Assembly: GCA_004557505.1 (NCBI GenBank)
Contig: SFGZ01000005.1
Span: 62,001 to 126,000 of the forward strand
Direction: 5' to 3'
Length of the DNA stretch: 64,000 bases
From: Coriobacteriaceae bacterium
GTDB lineage: Bacteria > Actinomycetota > Coriobacteriia > Coriobacteriales > Atopobiaceae
Of the stretch, positions 35,776 to 45,358 are shown piece after piece. The translations under genes and the position numbers were made by a program. Each line of letters starts with the position of its first letter. The first letter of the stretch is position 1. A model generated the notes under the pieces. The model saw nothing but the letters and a program-made list of their open reading frames with translations, did not search any database and was not told where the DNA came from.

Positions 35776-36075
35776 ATGGAACTCACCGGACGCCAGATTC
35801 GTCAGCTTCGCAGCATGGCCAACCGACTCGAGGCGACCATCGGCATCGGCAAGGCCGGGATCACGGATGCCGTCGTTCGCCAGACAGACTCTGCGCTCGA
35901 GGCAAACGAGCTTGTGAAATGCTCGGTCCAGGGCACCTCCGGCATGGACACCCGCGAAGCGGCCGTGGCGCTCGCCCGCCCCACCCATGCCGAGGTCGTC
36001 CAGGTGATCGGCCATAAGTTTGTGCTCTATCGCACCTCTCAGCGCGAGGACGTCGATCACATCCAGCTGGTGTAG
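35776..36075 (+). CDS. yhbY: YhbY/CRS1-CRM RNA-binding protein
   Basis: A 99-residue RNA-binding protein associated with ribosome assembly. The CRM-domain pattern RQLRSMANRLEATIGIGKAG, ITDAVVRQTDSALEANELVK and GHKFVLYR are all present, including the GxxG-like IGKAG loop. AGGAGG lies just before the ATG. It is a single-gene unit. Confidence 0.92.
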   Translation: MELTGRQIRQLRSMANRLEATIGIGKAGITDAVVRQTDSALEANELVKCSVQGTSGMDTREAAVALARPTHAEVVQVIGHKFVLYRTSQREDVDHIQLV

Positions 36076-36852
36076 AGGCGGTGTCGGACGGCACTCCGCC
36101 CTTAGAGGCCAGCCTTCTCCCAGGCCTTTGCCTCAGCTATAGCCGCACAGCGCATGCGCTCGCGCAGCAACGCCGAGCAGCGCGGTACCATGCGCACGCG
36201 CGATCGAATCTCGGTGCCGAGGGCATCGTGCGAACGCGGAGCTGTAAATAACGTGCAAAAGCCAGGATGTGAGCGTTATGTTCTCGCTGGGAAAGAACTT
36301 CCGGAACCCCAGGGCGGCGCAAGGTAGCCGTACGGAAAATAAATATCTTTGTTATTCAAGTTGGATCTTGGCGGGCGCGGCTAAGGTGGAGGCCGGGTCC
36401 CCTTGCAGAAGCCTTCCCTCCGGTTCAGTCCCACTCACTTCCGGACTTTTGCGCGTCTTTCTTCGCATTGCCCGTACAGCGGGGTCGGCCCGCCGCGCTG
36501 CCGGAGAATGCGAACGGTTGACGGGACTTAAACGGCGAGAATCCATGCTGGGGTGACGGCTCCACCGGTTTTGGACGGTTAGGGGCGGCCAAGCGTCCGA
36601 GAAATGCCTAAACGTCCGGAATCCGCGCCACAGGGGCCCTCGGTTTTCAGCCTCAGCGGGGCGAAGCCGAGAGGTGTCGCACCCCAGGCCAGGTCGCCCC
36701 CCGCTTGCGCACAGCACTCCGCAGGTCTCGGTGACACGCGCGCAGCCGATGGGGCCACCAGGCACAGGCGGCGGCTCGCCGCGCGGGGCAAGCGGCGACC
36801 GCGCGGCCGATGGCACCGAGCCCCGAAGCGCTGCGCCTCACGCCGCAAAGCG
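36076..36852. other. Non-coding gap with two repeat families
   Basis: 777 bp with no plausible gene. It contains a diverged copy of a TIR-flanked element (36251-36457) and, at 36577-36637, a copy of the TTAGGGGCGGC...TAAACGTCCGGAATC repeat also found at 11466, here with part of the unit duplicated. Confidence 0.55.
36251..36457. repeat. TIR-flanked element, diverged copy
   Basis: The left end matches the left end of the 38061 element at 25 of 28 bases (shared core AGGATGTGAGCGTTA). The right end (36432-36457) matches that element's right end at about 20 of 26. The interior is AT-richer than its surroundings and has no reading frame. Confidence 0.55.
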
Positions 36853-37690
36853 CTACGCATACCTGCGAGCGATGGAGAGGGCCAGCCCCACGTAGCTCTC
36901 GCCAAAGAGCACGCAGTGCAGGAGCACCGGCACCAGCTGGTGGATGCCAACGCGCTCGCGCCAGCCCCCAGCCAGCGGAGAGGCCTCGTTGTAGGCGTCC
37001 AGAAGGTCATCCAGGTACGCGCAGCCAAAGAGCTGGAGCATGGCGAGGTCAGTCTCGGCATGGCCGCCCGACGCCATGGGGTCGATAAGCGCGGCACCCG
37101 TAAGAGCGGCCCGGGAGCCCTCGGCAGCCCAGAGGAGGTTGCCGGCCCAGAGGTCACCGTGGATGCGCGAGCACCGGTGCCCCCGGCTGCGGACAAGCGT
37201 CGGCTCTGGGGAGTCGAAGTCGCCCGCCGCCATGCGGTCCGCCACGTGGGTGAGAAGCCGCGCCTCCGAGGCGTCTATCAGGCCGTCATTGCGAATGGTC
37301 CGCACGTGGGGCATCACGCGCCACGTGGCGCACGCAGCACCCCATCCCTCGGTGTCGCCAGGGGACGCAGGCGGGCCTGGCAACCACGGCCGTGAGCGAG
37401 CGGCCTATCACGTAGCCGGCACCATCCCAACCCGGGGGCGGACAGCCATACCATAAGGCTCCGGCCGAATGCGTTCGCGCGAGCGCGGCCCCGGCAAGAC
37501 GCGCCTTCTCGCGCGTGGGAGTGCCCTCGTCGATGCGCTCCTCCAGCAGGAGATGGGCGTCCGCCCGCACGACTCGCGAGCACACAAGGCCGCCGTCCGC
37601 CTCGGCCTCGCCGAGCCAGCGCAGGACGGCCGCCTCTCCCGTGAGGTCTGCCCGCGGGTTATTGTCTCTCTTCTCGAAGGTCCCAGACAT
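36853..37690 (-). pseudogene. Fructosamine kinase family gene with one frameshift
   Basis: Two overlapping frames together make a protein of about 279 residues, the normal length. The first frame (ATG 37690) covers the ATP-binding lobe up to ARPACVP; the second continues GDTEGWGAACATW and includes the aminoglycoside-kinase-like catalytic motif HGDLWAGNLLW and the Mg-binding LIDP. The switch occurs at a run of four G/C bases at 37361-37364, where one base too many is present. It may be a recent mutation or a sequencing error; everything else is conserved. The enzyme would phosphorylate ketosamines for protein or sugar deglycation. Confidence 0.75.
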
Positions 37691-38818
37691 CGACGCCACC
37701 CCCATCGGGGCACTCTCAAACTTCACATCAAGAGTATCTTAGCGTTCGCGACGGTCGGGGAGGCTCTGTGGCGGGCTTGTCCGCGGCACCGTGCGACTGC
37801 GAGGAGATCGGCACGGCCTCGCGAACAGCCCCGGCAGGAGGCGCGGCGGCCGCACCCCCTGCCACCCGGTGCCCGCATCAGTCGGGAGCGCTGGCACCGG
37901 TACTCGCCCGCCCCACCACAGGCGAAGTCGCGGCCGCCGGGGCGCGAGGCGCCCCCGCGCCGCGACCAGGGTCCTCCCCTCAGGAAGTGCGACAGACGTT
38001 GGCCGGAAGACGTCCCCAGCGTCGCGGCCAGGGTCCCTGCGCAGGAGAGACTCCCAAAAAGACGTGCAGAAGTGAGGATGTGAGCGTTACTTTTCCTGGC
38101 GTGAGGCCTCCCCCTGGGGTGCGGGGCCGCAGGGCAGTGCTGCATAATAACGTTATTCCTGTTGAAGCTCTCCCGCATCGGCAGCGCCTTGGGATTCGGG
38201 CCCCCTGCGCTGCCCAAGTGCCTTCCGGCCCGCGCTCACATCCTAACTTCCGCGCGTCGTTTTGGTCACGGGCCGACATCCGCCTTGCCCGGAGCATGGG
38301 GCGCAGCCCGTGATCAAAGGCATCTCGTGCTTTCGCCGCTCCGGGGCACCTGCGTGTCGGGGCGATTTTTATCAATGGGGCCGATGAGGGCTGACACGAC
38401 CGCACCGATAGTGGGCGCCCATGTCCAAATGCCCATCCGAAAGGCGAGAAGAACGCGGCATTCGGGCCCATGGGCGAGACGGACGCCGTCGACGGCCCGA
38501 GGAGAGGAGATTCCCTCGGGCCGAGGCATGCTCAAGCGCGCCCGGCAGCTCAGAAACGCCGCAGCGCACAACAACGGCGCACGGCAACTGCCTCCTGAAC
38601 GGGCTTGCCTCCCACGAGAGGAAAACGGCGTCTATCCCAAAGTCCGCAAGTCGCTCGTCGAAGGCTGCGGGATGGGCCCGATGTCGTCGGCCAGATCGGG
38701 CCGGAGAGGGTCGCGATGGACGTAGCTGCCGCCTCCCCATGGGTGACTCCTCCGGCAAAGGTCTTCCCTCGCATCATGCCTACAGCCCGGGCCCAAGCTG
38801 ACGGATCGCGTAACCGCC
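37691..38818. other. Non-coding gap with TIR-flanked element
   Basis: 1128 bp. Apart from the repeat element at 38061-38258, several open frames overlap on both strands but none has a ribosome site with protein-like composition. Reverse-strand frames between 38372 and 38777 could be remains of a decayed gene but were not recognised. Confidence 0.5.
38061..38258. repeat. TIR-flanked 198-bp element
   Basis: Ends GACGTGCAGAAGTGAGGATG (continuing TGAGCG) and its inverted partner at 38233-38258 match at 23 of 26 positions. The interior has no transposase frame; its centre CATAATAACGTTATTCC contains AATAACGTTATT, a perfect 12-bp palindrome. A diverged copy lies 1.8 kb away at 36251. Fits a non-autonomous transposable element (MITE). 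Confidence 0.65.
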
Positions 38819-39496
38819 CTACAGCCCGGCGCGGAACCAGGAGACGGCAACCTGCGTGCGGTCCCGCATGCCCAGCTTTGTGAGGACCCTCGACACGGCG
38901 CGCTTCGCGCTGGCGGGCTGGATGACCAGGCGTTCGGCGATCTCGGCGTTTGAGAGGCCATCGGCTATGAGCGAGCAGATCTCCCGCTCGTGGCCGGTGA
39001 GCCGGCGAAAGGCGCGGCGCAGGCGCTCGCGCTCCGACCCGGGAACGACCTTTGGGACGTTGCGCTCAATGACTGCCCGGGTAACGCGCGGCGTAAGGAC
39101 GGCGTCGCCCTCCGCGATGGCGTGGACCGCGTCAACAAGTTCGCGGGAGCGGACGTCCTTGAGGAGGAACCCGGAGGCACCCGCTTCGAGTCCGCCGAAG
39201 GCGTAGTCGTCCTCGTCATAGGTGGTGAGGATGAGAACGCGCACCTCCGGGTGACGCTCGCAGATGAGGGCACAGGCGTCGATACCATCCATGACGGGCA
39301 TCCGCACGTCCATGAGCACGACGTCGGGAAGGGGCCGCTCCGCCCTCGTCGCGCGGTCCACGGCGTCCACCGCCTGCCGCCCGTCAGCCGCCTGGCCCCA
39401 GAGGCGCAGCGTCGGGTCGCGTCGGAGCATGAGGGCAAATCCCAGGCGGGTCTCCGCCTGGTCGTCAACGATCATCACGCTAACTAGGCCAGTCAT
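38819..39496 (-). CDS. LuxR/NarL-family response regulator
   Basis: A 225-residue regulator. The receiver has VDDQ at the acidic pocket, the phosphorylatable Asp in LMDVRMPVMDG near residue 60 and Lys in LLKDVRS. The output domain reads LTGHEREICSLIADGLSNAEIA and QPASAKRAVSRVLTKLG, where Lys-Arg-Ala replaces the usual V(K/R)xH of the recognition helix. Its ATG overlaps the kinase stop by 4 bp, so the two form a two-component system placed after an ABC transporter of the bacteriocin-immunity type. Confidence 0.92.
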   Translation of the reverse strand: MTGLVSVMIVDDQAETRLGFALMLRRDPTLRLWGQAADGRQAVDAVDRATRAERPLPDVVLMDVRMPVMDGIDACALICERHPEVRVLILTTYDEDDYAFGGLEAGASGFLLKDVRSRELVDAVHAIAEGDAVLTPRVTRAVIERNVPKVVPGSERERLRRAFRRLTGHEREICSLIADGLSNAEIAERLVIQPASAKRAVSRVLTKLGMRDRTQVAVSWFRAGL

Positions 39497-40713
39497 GCGC
39501 TCTGCCCTCCCTTGGTGCCCGCAGTCATTCCCCTGCACGGAACATCCGCCCGAACCTCCCAGCCGCCATCAGGGGACGGCCCCGCATCAAGCCTGCCGCC
39601 AACGGCCTCGAGGCGCCCTCGCAAGCGCGCAAGGCCCGTGCCTGTCGCGTCACCCTTTGCTGCCAAGACTCCGTCGTCGCGCACGATAACCGCACAAGAC
39701 CCGTCGTCGGCATGGTCCCACGCAACCGTGATGCGATGCGCCTGGCGCGCGTGGCGCAGGGCGTTTGTTACCGCCTCTCGCGTCACGGAGAATACCAGGT
39801 CAGCCTGCTCGTGGTCGTGCAGCCGAGTGCCGGTCTCCGTAAACGCAACCGCCAGGCCAGTCGAGCGAGCGCACTCGAGCACGGGGCGGGCGTCGTCCCA
39901 CGAGCGAGCCTCCCCAAGCACGGAAACGGTACCATCCCCGTGGAGGGCGGAGAGCTGCCGAACAGCGCGGCGCGTGTCGGCAAGCCCCTCGCGCGCAAGC
40001 CTATTGATACTCTCCACGGCCTCGCTCAGCGAATCGTCACCGGTGGTCCCCATAAGCCCCTCGGTAAGCGCAATAATGGCCGTGAGGTCGTGGCCAACCG
40101 AATCGTGCAGCTCGCCAGCGATGCGGCTGCGCACCTCGGCCTCATCGCGCTCGCGGGTCACCCTCTCGCGCGCCGATCGCTCCTCTTCAAGCTCGCGGGC
40201 CGTCTGACGCCTGGTCCACAGCGCGCGGGACACGAGCGCGCCTGCGACCACAGCCAGGACCCACTCAAGGTGTACGAGGGCAAGGGTCTCCTCTCCGGCA
40301 AGGTAGACGGGTGCCCAGAACGCGGCAAGCATGGCGATGACGGCCGCTGCCGCCTGGATAAGACTCGCGCGTGCGACCACGCCGTACAGAAGGACGAGAA
40401 GCGGTACACCTGTATAGGCCCCCTGGTCGATGTACGCGCACGCCGCCGCGCAGGCACAGGCAACCAGCAGCGCACCCAGGGGATGGCGCCTCCGGAAAAA
40501 GACACATGCGAGAATCGCAGCGACGCACCCTATGAGCGGCCACACCAACGTGGGATCGTAGTCGTCAGGCAGGAGGGAGACGTACCTGGTAAGAAAGACC
40601 GCCTCGTAGACCACGCAGGCCACGGGCGCGACAAGCGCCAACTCCCCCAGGTCCGCCCGGCGGCCAATCGCGCGAGAGAGGGAGAGGCGTACAGAATCGA
40701 GCTTGTCTCCCAT
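39493..40713 (-). CDS. Sensor histidine kinase (HisKA_3 type)
   Basis: A 406-residue membrane kinase with about five helices in the first 160 residues, a long charged coiled coil (ELEEERSARERVTRERDEAE), the phosphoacceptor IAGELHDSVGHDLT near residue 208 and an ATPase domain with N box EAVTNALRHA and the G box GTGLARLRGRL. GGAGG eight bases before ATG 40713 favours that start over the ATG at 40719. Partner of the LuxR regulator downstream; layout and neighbours recall bacitracin- or lantibiotic-responsive systems, but the signal is unknown. Confidence 0.9.
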   Translation of the reverse strand: MGDKLDSVRLSLSRAIGRRADLGELALVAPVACVVYEAVFLTRYVSLLPDDYDPTLVWPLIGCVAAILACVFFRRRHPLGALLVACACAAACAYIDQGAYTGVPLLVLLYGVVARASLIQAAAAVIAMLAAFWAPVYLAGEETLALVHLEWVLAVVAGALVSRALWTRRQTARELEEERSARERVTRERDEAEVRSRIAGELHDSVGHDLTAIIALTEGLMGTTGDDSLSEAVESINRLAREGLADTRRAVRQLSALHGDGTVSVLGEARSWDDARPVLECARSTGLAVAFTETGTRLHDHEQADLVFSVTREAVTNALRHARQAHRITVAWDHADDGSCAVIVRDDGVLAAKGDATGTGLARLRGRLEAVGGRLDAGPSPDGGWEVRADVPCRGMTAGTKGGQSA

Positions 40714-40896
40714 GGCCATCACCTCCGTTTCGCTCCCATTCTCCCACGCCCCCTCCAGATGGCGAGGCGCGCATGTCATTCGAGAGGTTCGCTGCCACCC
40801 TGAGGCAGGCCGGGCGATGCCCGATCCCAGCTCAGGAAGACCTGGCTTGCCGGCTCGGAAGCACCGTCTCTGCGATCTCCCATCCTTTTTCTGTGA

Positions 40897-41637
40897 TCAC
40901 ATCGTAGCCACGATGTCCCGACGCGCCAGCCATCGGCACGACCACGCGATGGCGAGCAAGGAGTACGCCACCGAGAGAACCACAATCTGGGCAATGCCGG
41001 CAGCGGATAGGTCGACGAGTTCATTCGAGTTCATGCCGGTCTGTAGCAGGGAGTAGGGCCAGACGTTGCCCAGGCCGACGACGGTAGCGATGAGGCCCGA
41101 CACGCCACCGGCAAGCGCAATGCCCACCGGCACGGCAAAGTTTCGCACGACCATTGAGATGCCGAGCTGAATCGCCACAACTGCAAGGGAGCCCAGAGCG
41201 CCAAGCGTGACATACCCCGTAACCTGCGCCACCGGAAAAGCCCCAGGCACGCCGAGCACGACGCCGCTGCCAACGTAGAACACCAGGATCGACGCGAAGG
41301 CAGCAAACGACATCAGCGCGCCCACGCAGAACTTGGCGATTACAAGGTCGCGGATTGGAACCGGCTGGACCATGAGCTCATTCCAGTTTGAGCCCTGGTG
41401 CTCTTGGCGCCAGAGAAACGAGCACCCTGCACCGAGAAGCGCCGGGAGAAAGAAGTAGCAAACAAAGAGCGTCTGCTGGGTCCATAGGCTGGTCCAGCCG
41501 GGCGTGATGACCCCTAGGTTCGCCTGGTAGTTGGCGCAGCCGATGATGGACGAGATGCCGGGCAGCGCCACAAACACAATCCAGATTGGGTCGCGGCGAA
41601 GCTTGACCAGCTCCGCCCGGACGCAGGAGGCAAGCAT
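40897..41637 (-). CDS. ABC-2 type permease, lantibiotic-immunity-like (subunit 2)
   Basis: A 246-residue membrane protein with six hydrophobic helices, beginning MLASCVRAELVKLRRDP, the amphipathic start typical of LanE/LanG or BcrB-like permeases. The conserved WRQEHQGSNWNELMVQPVP after the second helix also fits that group. It begins one base after the first permease gene. With the ATPase it would expel a membrane-active peptide. Confidence 0.84.
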   Translation of the reverse strand: MLASCVRAELVKLRRDPIWIVFVALPGISSIIGCANYQANLGVITPGWTSLWTQQTLFVCYFFLPALLGAGCSFLWRQEHQGSNWNELMVQPVPIRDLVIAKFCVGALMSFAAFASILVFYVGSGVVLGVPGAFPVAQVTGYVTLGALGSLAVVAIQLGISMVVRNFAVPVGIALAGGVSGLIATVVGLGNVWPYSLLQTGMNSNELVDLSAAGIAQIVVLSVAYSLLAIAWSCRWLARRDIVATM

Positions 41638-41638
41638 G

Positions 41639-42439
41639 CTAGAGCTCCTTTCTCGCGAAGGCGCGCAGTGAGAGCGCGAACGCAGTGACGGTGAGAAAGA
41701 CGATGGTGGCAAGGTGGCCCACAGGCCAGGCGATGCTGCTCCAGGCCATGGCCCCCGTGGCAGCGTCGTAGGACATGCGCACGGTGGACATGAGCCCAAA
41801 GTAGGAGCTTGGCACAAGAGCCGAGACGGCCGGCGGCAAGTACATCGAGAAGAGACCCAAAAACGACAGCACGACGCCCAGGACGAGTGGCACGAACTGG
41901 TTGGCTATGAAGAGGCACAGACACTCGATGACCGTCGCTACAAAAAGACACACGGAAAGCGTCGAGACCCAGAGCACAAAGCACTCCCCTGCCGGGACCG
42001 GCTGGAATCCGAGCCCAACGCCAATGACACAGGCCAGCCCCACCTCGGCTGTCACCACGGTTGCGAGCACGAGGGCGCAGGTGAGCCACTTCGCGCAGAA
42101 GAGATCCTCGGCCCGCTCCATGGTAAGGAGCAGCTTCCACGTGTTCGCACGGTTCTCGACATCGCAGACGGTCGAGGCAACAACGGTGGACAGCAGCGGA
42201 AGAAAGATCGCGTTGACCGTGGGCAAGCTGTAAAGCAGCACGCGGTAGTCGGCCGTGAGCTCGGCCTGGCGCGACGACTGAACCCCAAACCACATGAGGA
42301 GCGCGCCGAGCATGGCAGCGCAGATGAGCCAGAGGTGCTTACGCCGGCCCTTCCTCAGCTCGAGGAGAACCTGGCGGGCCATGCCCGGCCGCGGCGCATC
42401 GCTCAGCACGTTGTGGGGCACGTTCTTCTCGCCCGTCAT
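41639..42439 (-). CDS. ABC-2 type permease, lantibiotic-immunity-like (subunit 1)
   Basis: A 266-residue membrane protein with six helices and the same layout as its neighbour (LLELRKGRRKHLWLICAAML; then DVENRANTWKLLLTMERAED after helix 2). The pair resembles EpiE/EpiG or MutE/MutG-type immunity permeases. ATG 42439 overlaps the ATPase stop by 4 bp. Confidence 0.84.
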   Translation of the reverse strand: MTGEKNVPHNVLSDAPRPGMARQVLLELRKGRRKHLWLICAAMLGALLMWFGVQSSRQAELTADYRVLLYSLPTVNAIFLPLLSTVVASTVCDVENRANTWKLLLTMERAEDLFCAKWLTCALVLATVVTAEVGLACVIGVGLGFQPVPAGECFVLWVSTLSVCLFVATVIECLCLFIANQFVPLVLGVVLSFLGLFSMYLPPAVSALVPSSYFGLMSTVRMSYDAATGAMAWSSIAWPVGHLATIVFLTVTAFALSLRAFARKEL

Positions 42440-43467
42440 AGCGTCTCCTCCATCCCGGTGAGCGCAAGGAAGATGTCCTCGAGCGAGTCCTCGTGCTCCT
42501 CCATGCGCACGACACCTATACCGCGCTCGGCAAGGTACAGGCTCATCCGCGCTGCCCCCGCATCGTCAACTGCACCAACTCGCAGGTAGGAAGCATTATC
42601 CGAGTCGATCTGCGCGCCGAGCACAAGCTCGCACGCGCGTGAGTTGTCCGTGGTGCGCAAGCTAATCCAGCGGCGACCTCGCGCGTGGAGGTCTGCGAGC
42701 GGCCCCTGCCACACCATGTGCCCCTTGTTGATGATCCCGATGTGGTCAGCCATCTGGTCAACTTCGGAGAGCAGGTGGCTGGAGACAACAACCGTCATGT
42801 TGAACATGCGTGGAAGGCCTTTGATAAGAGCGCGAATTTCGTGGATGCCCGAGGGATCGAGGCCGTTGGTTGGCTCGTCAAGCAGGAGCAGGGGCGGCTT
42901 ACCCATGAGCGCGGCGGCAATGCCAAGGCGCTGCTTCATGCCCAGAGAGAAGTTCCCGACACGCTTGCGTCTAAGCGAGGGGTCGTCAAGACGGACAATA
43001 CCCAGGACCTCGTCAATCTCGGACGTGGGGAGACCCCGCAGCTGCCGCACGATCTCGAGGTTCTCGCGCGCCGTGAGATGCGGGTAGCAGCTCGGACTCT
43101 CGATGAGCGATCCCACGCGGCGCAGGACATCCAGGCGGTTGGCCGGCGTGAGGGGATTGCCCAGGACCGCAGCCGAGCCCTCCGTAGGATGCACAAGTCC
43201 GAGGAGCATCTTCATCGTGGTCGACTTGCCGGCGCCGTTAGGGCCCAGGAAGCCGTAGACCGCGTGTTCGGGCACGACAAGGCTCACTCGGTCGACCACG
43301 CAGGCGTCACCGTAGCGCTTGGTGAGCCCCGTCGTGGTCACCGCCATACGCGCTGCACAAGGCCCCGTCGAGGCCTGCGCGGCAGTCCTCCCAAATCCAC
43401 CTCTCTCTCGGTGGGACTCGGACGCAATGCCCTGCCGCTCGGCGGGGCACCTGACACTGTCAACCAT
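42436..43467 (-). CDS. ABC transporter ATPase, bacitracin/lantibiotic-resistance type
   Basis: A 343-residue ATPase with GPNGAGKSTT near residue 77, SLGMKQRLG as signature, LLLLDEPTNGLDP and H-loop SSHLL. The GxxGxGKST-D-loop pattern and the SLGMKQR signature are those of the BcrA/LanF subfamily. ATG 43467 has AAAGGAGAG four bases upstream; this start adds a 40-residue N-terminal extension before MAVTTTGLTKRYG that is unusual for the family. No lantibiotic structural or modification gene is nearby, so it is probably a resistance or self-sensing pump. Confidence 0.9.
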   Translation of the reverse strand: MVDSVRCPAERQGIASESHRERGGFGRTAAQASTGPCAARMAVTTTGLTKRYGDACVVDRVSLVVPEHAVYGFLGPNGAGKSTTMKMLLGLVHPTEGSAAVLGNPLTPANRLDVLRRVGSLIESPSCYPHLTARENLEIVRQLRGLPTSEIDEVLGIVRLDDPSLRRKRVGNFSLGMKQRLGIAAALMGKPPLLLLDEPTNGLDPSGIHEIRALIKGLPRMFNMTVVVSSHLLSEVDQMADHIGIINKGHMVWQGPLADLHARGRRWISLRTTDNSRACELVLGAQIDSDNASYLRVGAVDDAGAARMSLYLAERGIGVVRMEEHEDSLEDIFLALTGMEETL

Positions 43468-43597
43468 TAGGCTCTCCTTTCGGATCGGTTGTTGGTACGC
43501 CGCCATTCTGCCTGCGGCAAGAAGCCCGACCGGACACGCGAAAGGGATTGGCATCTCAGGGTGACAGCGATGTGCGGGCTAGCTGGCCCATCACGCG

Positions 43598-45358
43598 TCA
43601 GGAACCTATCCTCCAGCCCTCGGCTCGACTCCTGATCTCGACGAAGCGCCGATAGGTTCCCTCCTGGGCGAGGAGTTCTGTGTGAGTGCCGCACTGCGCA
43701 ACCCTGCCCCCGTCGATGACAAGGATTTGGTCGGCGTGTTCTATCGTCGCGAGCCGGTGAGCTATGACGATCACGGTCTTCCCGCGAATAAGCTCCGAAA
43801 GCGCCTCCTGGATAAGAGACTCGTTCTCTGGATCTATGCTCGCAGTCGCCTCGTCGAGGATAACGATGGGGGCGTCCTTGAGGAGCGCGCGTGCGATGGA
43901 GATGCGCTGCTTCTGACCACCCGAAAGGGAGCCTCCGCCCTCTCCAACCATGGTCTGGTAGCCCTCCGGAAGATCCGATGCAAACTCGTCGACCCTGGCG
44001 CGGCGAGCGGCCTCCTCGACCTCCTCGGGAGTCGCCCCCGGCTTCCCAAACCTGATGTTGTTCTCGATGCTGTCGTTGAAAAGGTAGACGCTCTGAAACA
44101 CCGCCGAGAAGTTTCGAAGCAGGCTGTCGCACGTCAGTTCTCGAACATCATGTCCCCCGACAAGGACTGCCCCCTCGTCAACATCCCAAAACCTCATTAT
44201 GAGATTTGCGATGGTCGTCTTCCCCGATCCGGACGGGCCGACGATGGCGCAGGTCGTGCCCTCAGGAATAAAAAACGAGACGCCATCTAGTACGCGCTTG
44301 CCGCCGCCGCGGCCGTACGAGAAGGCAACGTCACGCAACTCCACGTCATGGCGGTCAAGGGTCAGGTCCTTCCCGTCCGCATCAATGAAGGGAGTCGCTT
44401 CGATCTCCTCTATGCGGTCGAGGACATCGTTGAGGTCCCCGAGCATGTGGGCGGAATCGTTGACGCGCTCGATGCCGGAGAAGATGGTAAACGAGAATGC
44501 ACAAAGCGCGAGCAGCGTCCACAAGTCGAGCCTGCCCGCGGTGAACCCCCACGCGGCGGCGGCAACCACCCCAACGCTCGCGAGCTTTAGCGCGACAAGA
44601 TGGACCACGTTTTTCGGCGTAAAACCAAACTCGATGGCAATGCGCACGTCCTTGAGTCTCCTGACAGAAGAGAGGATCGGATCCATCGCCGCCCCCTCGC
44701 GTCCGTATGATTTTGCTGTCCCAAGGCCGCGCACGTAGTCGACGATGTCCCCAGCTAGGGCCTCGGTTTGCTTGTGTGCCATGGGGGTCAGGCGAGCAGA
44801 AGCCCTGTTCATTGCGGTGAGCGCAAGAGAGGATACGGCGGTTCCGGCGAGCGCGGCAAGCCCGGCGAGCGGCTCCATTGCGCATAGAAACACGACAATT
44901 GCTGCGAGGTTGACATAGCCGTTGATGACAGCGTCGACCATCTTCATGCCTTGAAGCTCAAGTCCGGCGAGCTCGGTCGTGGCGGTAGCAAGAATATCCC
45001 CGGTCTTTACCTCTGAGAAGTAGCCGAGCGGCACGCGCTTCAGGATGTTCCCGATCTTGATGCGGTCCTCGGGCGCCACCTCATAGCCGATGGACTCCTG
45101 CAGCCGGTTCTTCCCGTAGGTAAAGACAAACCTCAAGGCAATGCACGCCGCGAGCACCACGACGGACAACCACACCCACGAGGGATCAAGGGCCAAGACG
45201 CCACGTGCGTCGGCAGCAACCTGGGCGAGCAGCCATGCGGCAAACATGGTCGGAGCCGCCGTCGCCCAGGTCATGAAAACCGAGCAGACGCAGCCCGCAA
45301 GCAGTCTCCCCTTATACGGGCCGGTCCAACGGACAATCCTGATAAGCGCCCTAATCAT
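43598..45358 (-). CDS. ABC exporter-fold half-transporter (second pair, member B)
   Basis: A 586-residue half transporter: six membrane helices, then an ATPase domain with GPSGSGKTT near residue 375, LSGGQKQR and IVILDEATASID, and IAHRLAT. ATG 45358 overlaps the partner's stop by 8 bp. Together with its partner, an AraC regulator and an ECF transporter it forms a cluster like those for metallophore uptake (IrtAB/YbtPQ-like plus MptD-type ECF), although direction of transport cannot be read from sequence. Confidence 0.87.
   Translation of the reverse strand: MIRALIRIVRWTGPYKGRLLAGCVCSVFMTWATAAPTMFAAWLLAQVAADARGVLALDPSWVWLSVVVLAACIALRFVFTYGKNRLQESIGYEVAPEDRIKIGNILKRVPLGYFSEVKTGDILATATTELAGLELQGMKMVDAVINGYVNLAAIVVFLCAMEPLAGLAALAGTAVSSLALTAMNRASARLTPMAHKQTEALAGDIVDYVRGLGTAKSYGREGAAMDPILSSVRRLKDVRIAIEFGFTPKNVVHLVALKLASVGVVAAAAWGFTAGRLDLWTLLALCAFSFTIFSGIERVNDSAHMLGDLNDVLDRIEEIEATPFIDADGKDLTLDRHDVELRDVAFSYGRGGGKRVLDGVSFFIPEGTTCAIVGPSGSGKTTIANLIMRFWDVDEGAVLVGGHDVRELTCDSLLRNFSAVFQSVYLFNDSIENNIRFGKPGATPEEVEEAARRARVDEFASDLPEGYQTMVGEGGGSLSGGQKQRISIARALLKDAPIVILDEATASIDPENESLIQEALSELIRGKTVIVIAHRLATIEHADQILVIDGGRVAQCGTHTELLAQEGTYRRFVEIRSRAEGWRIGS

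Noticed and set aside
38314..38777. Overlapping reverse frames that might be a decayed enzyme
   Set aside because: Fragments such as DERLADFGIDAVFLSW look protein-like but frames shift repeatedly and no family could be named, so no gene is claimed.
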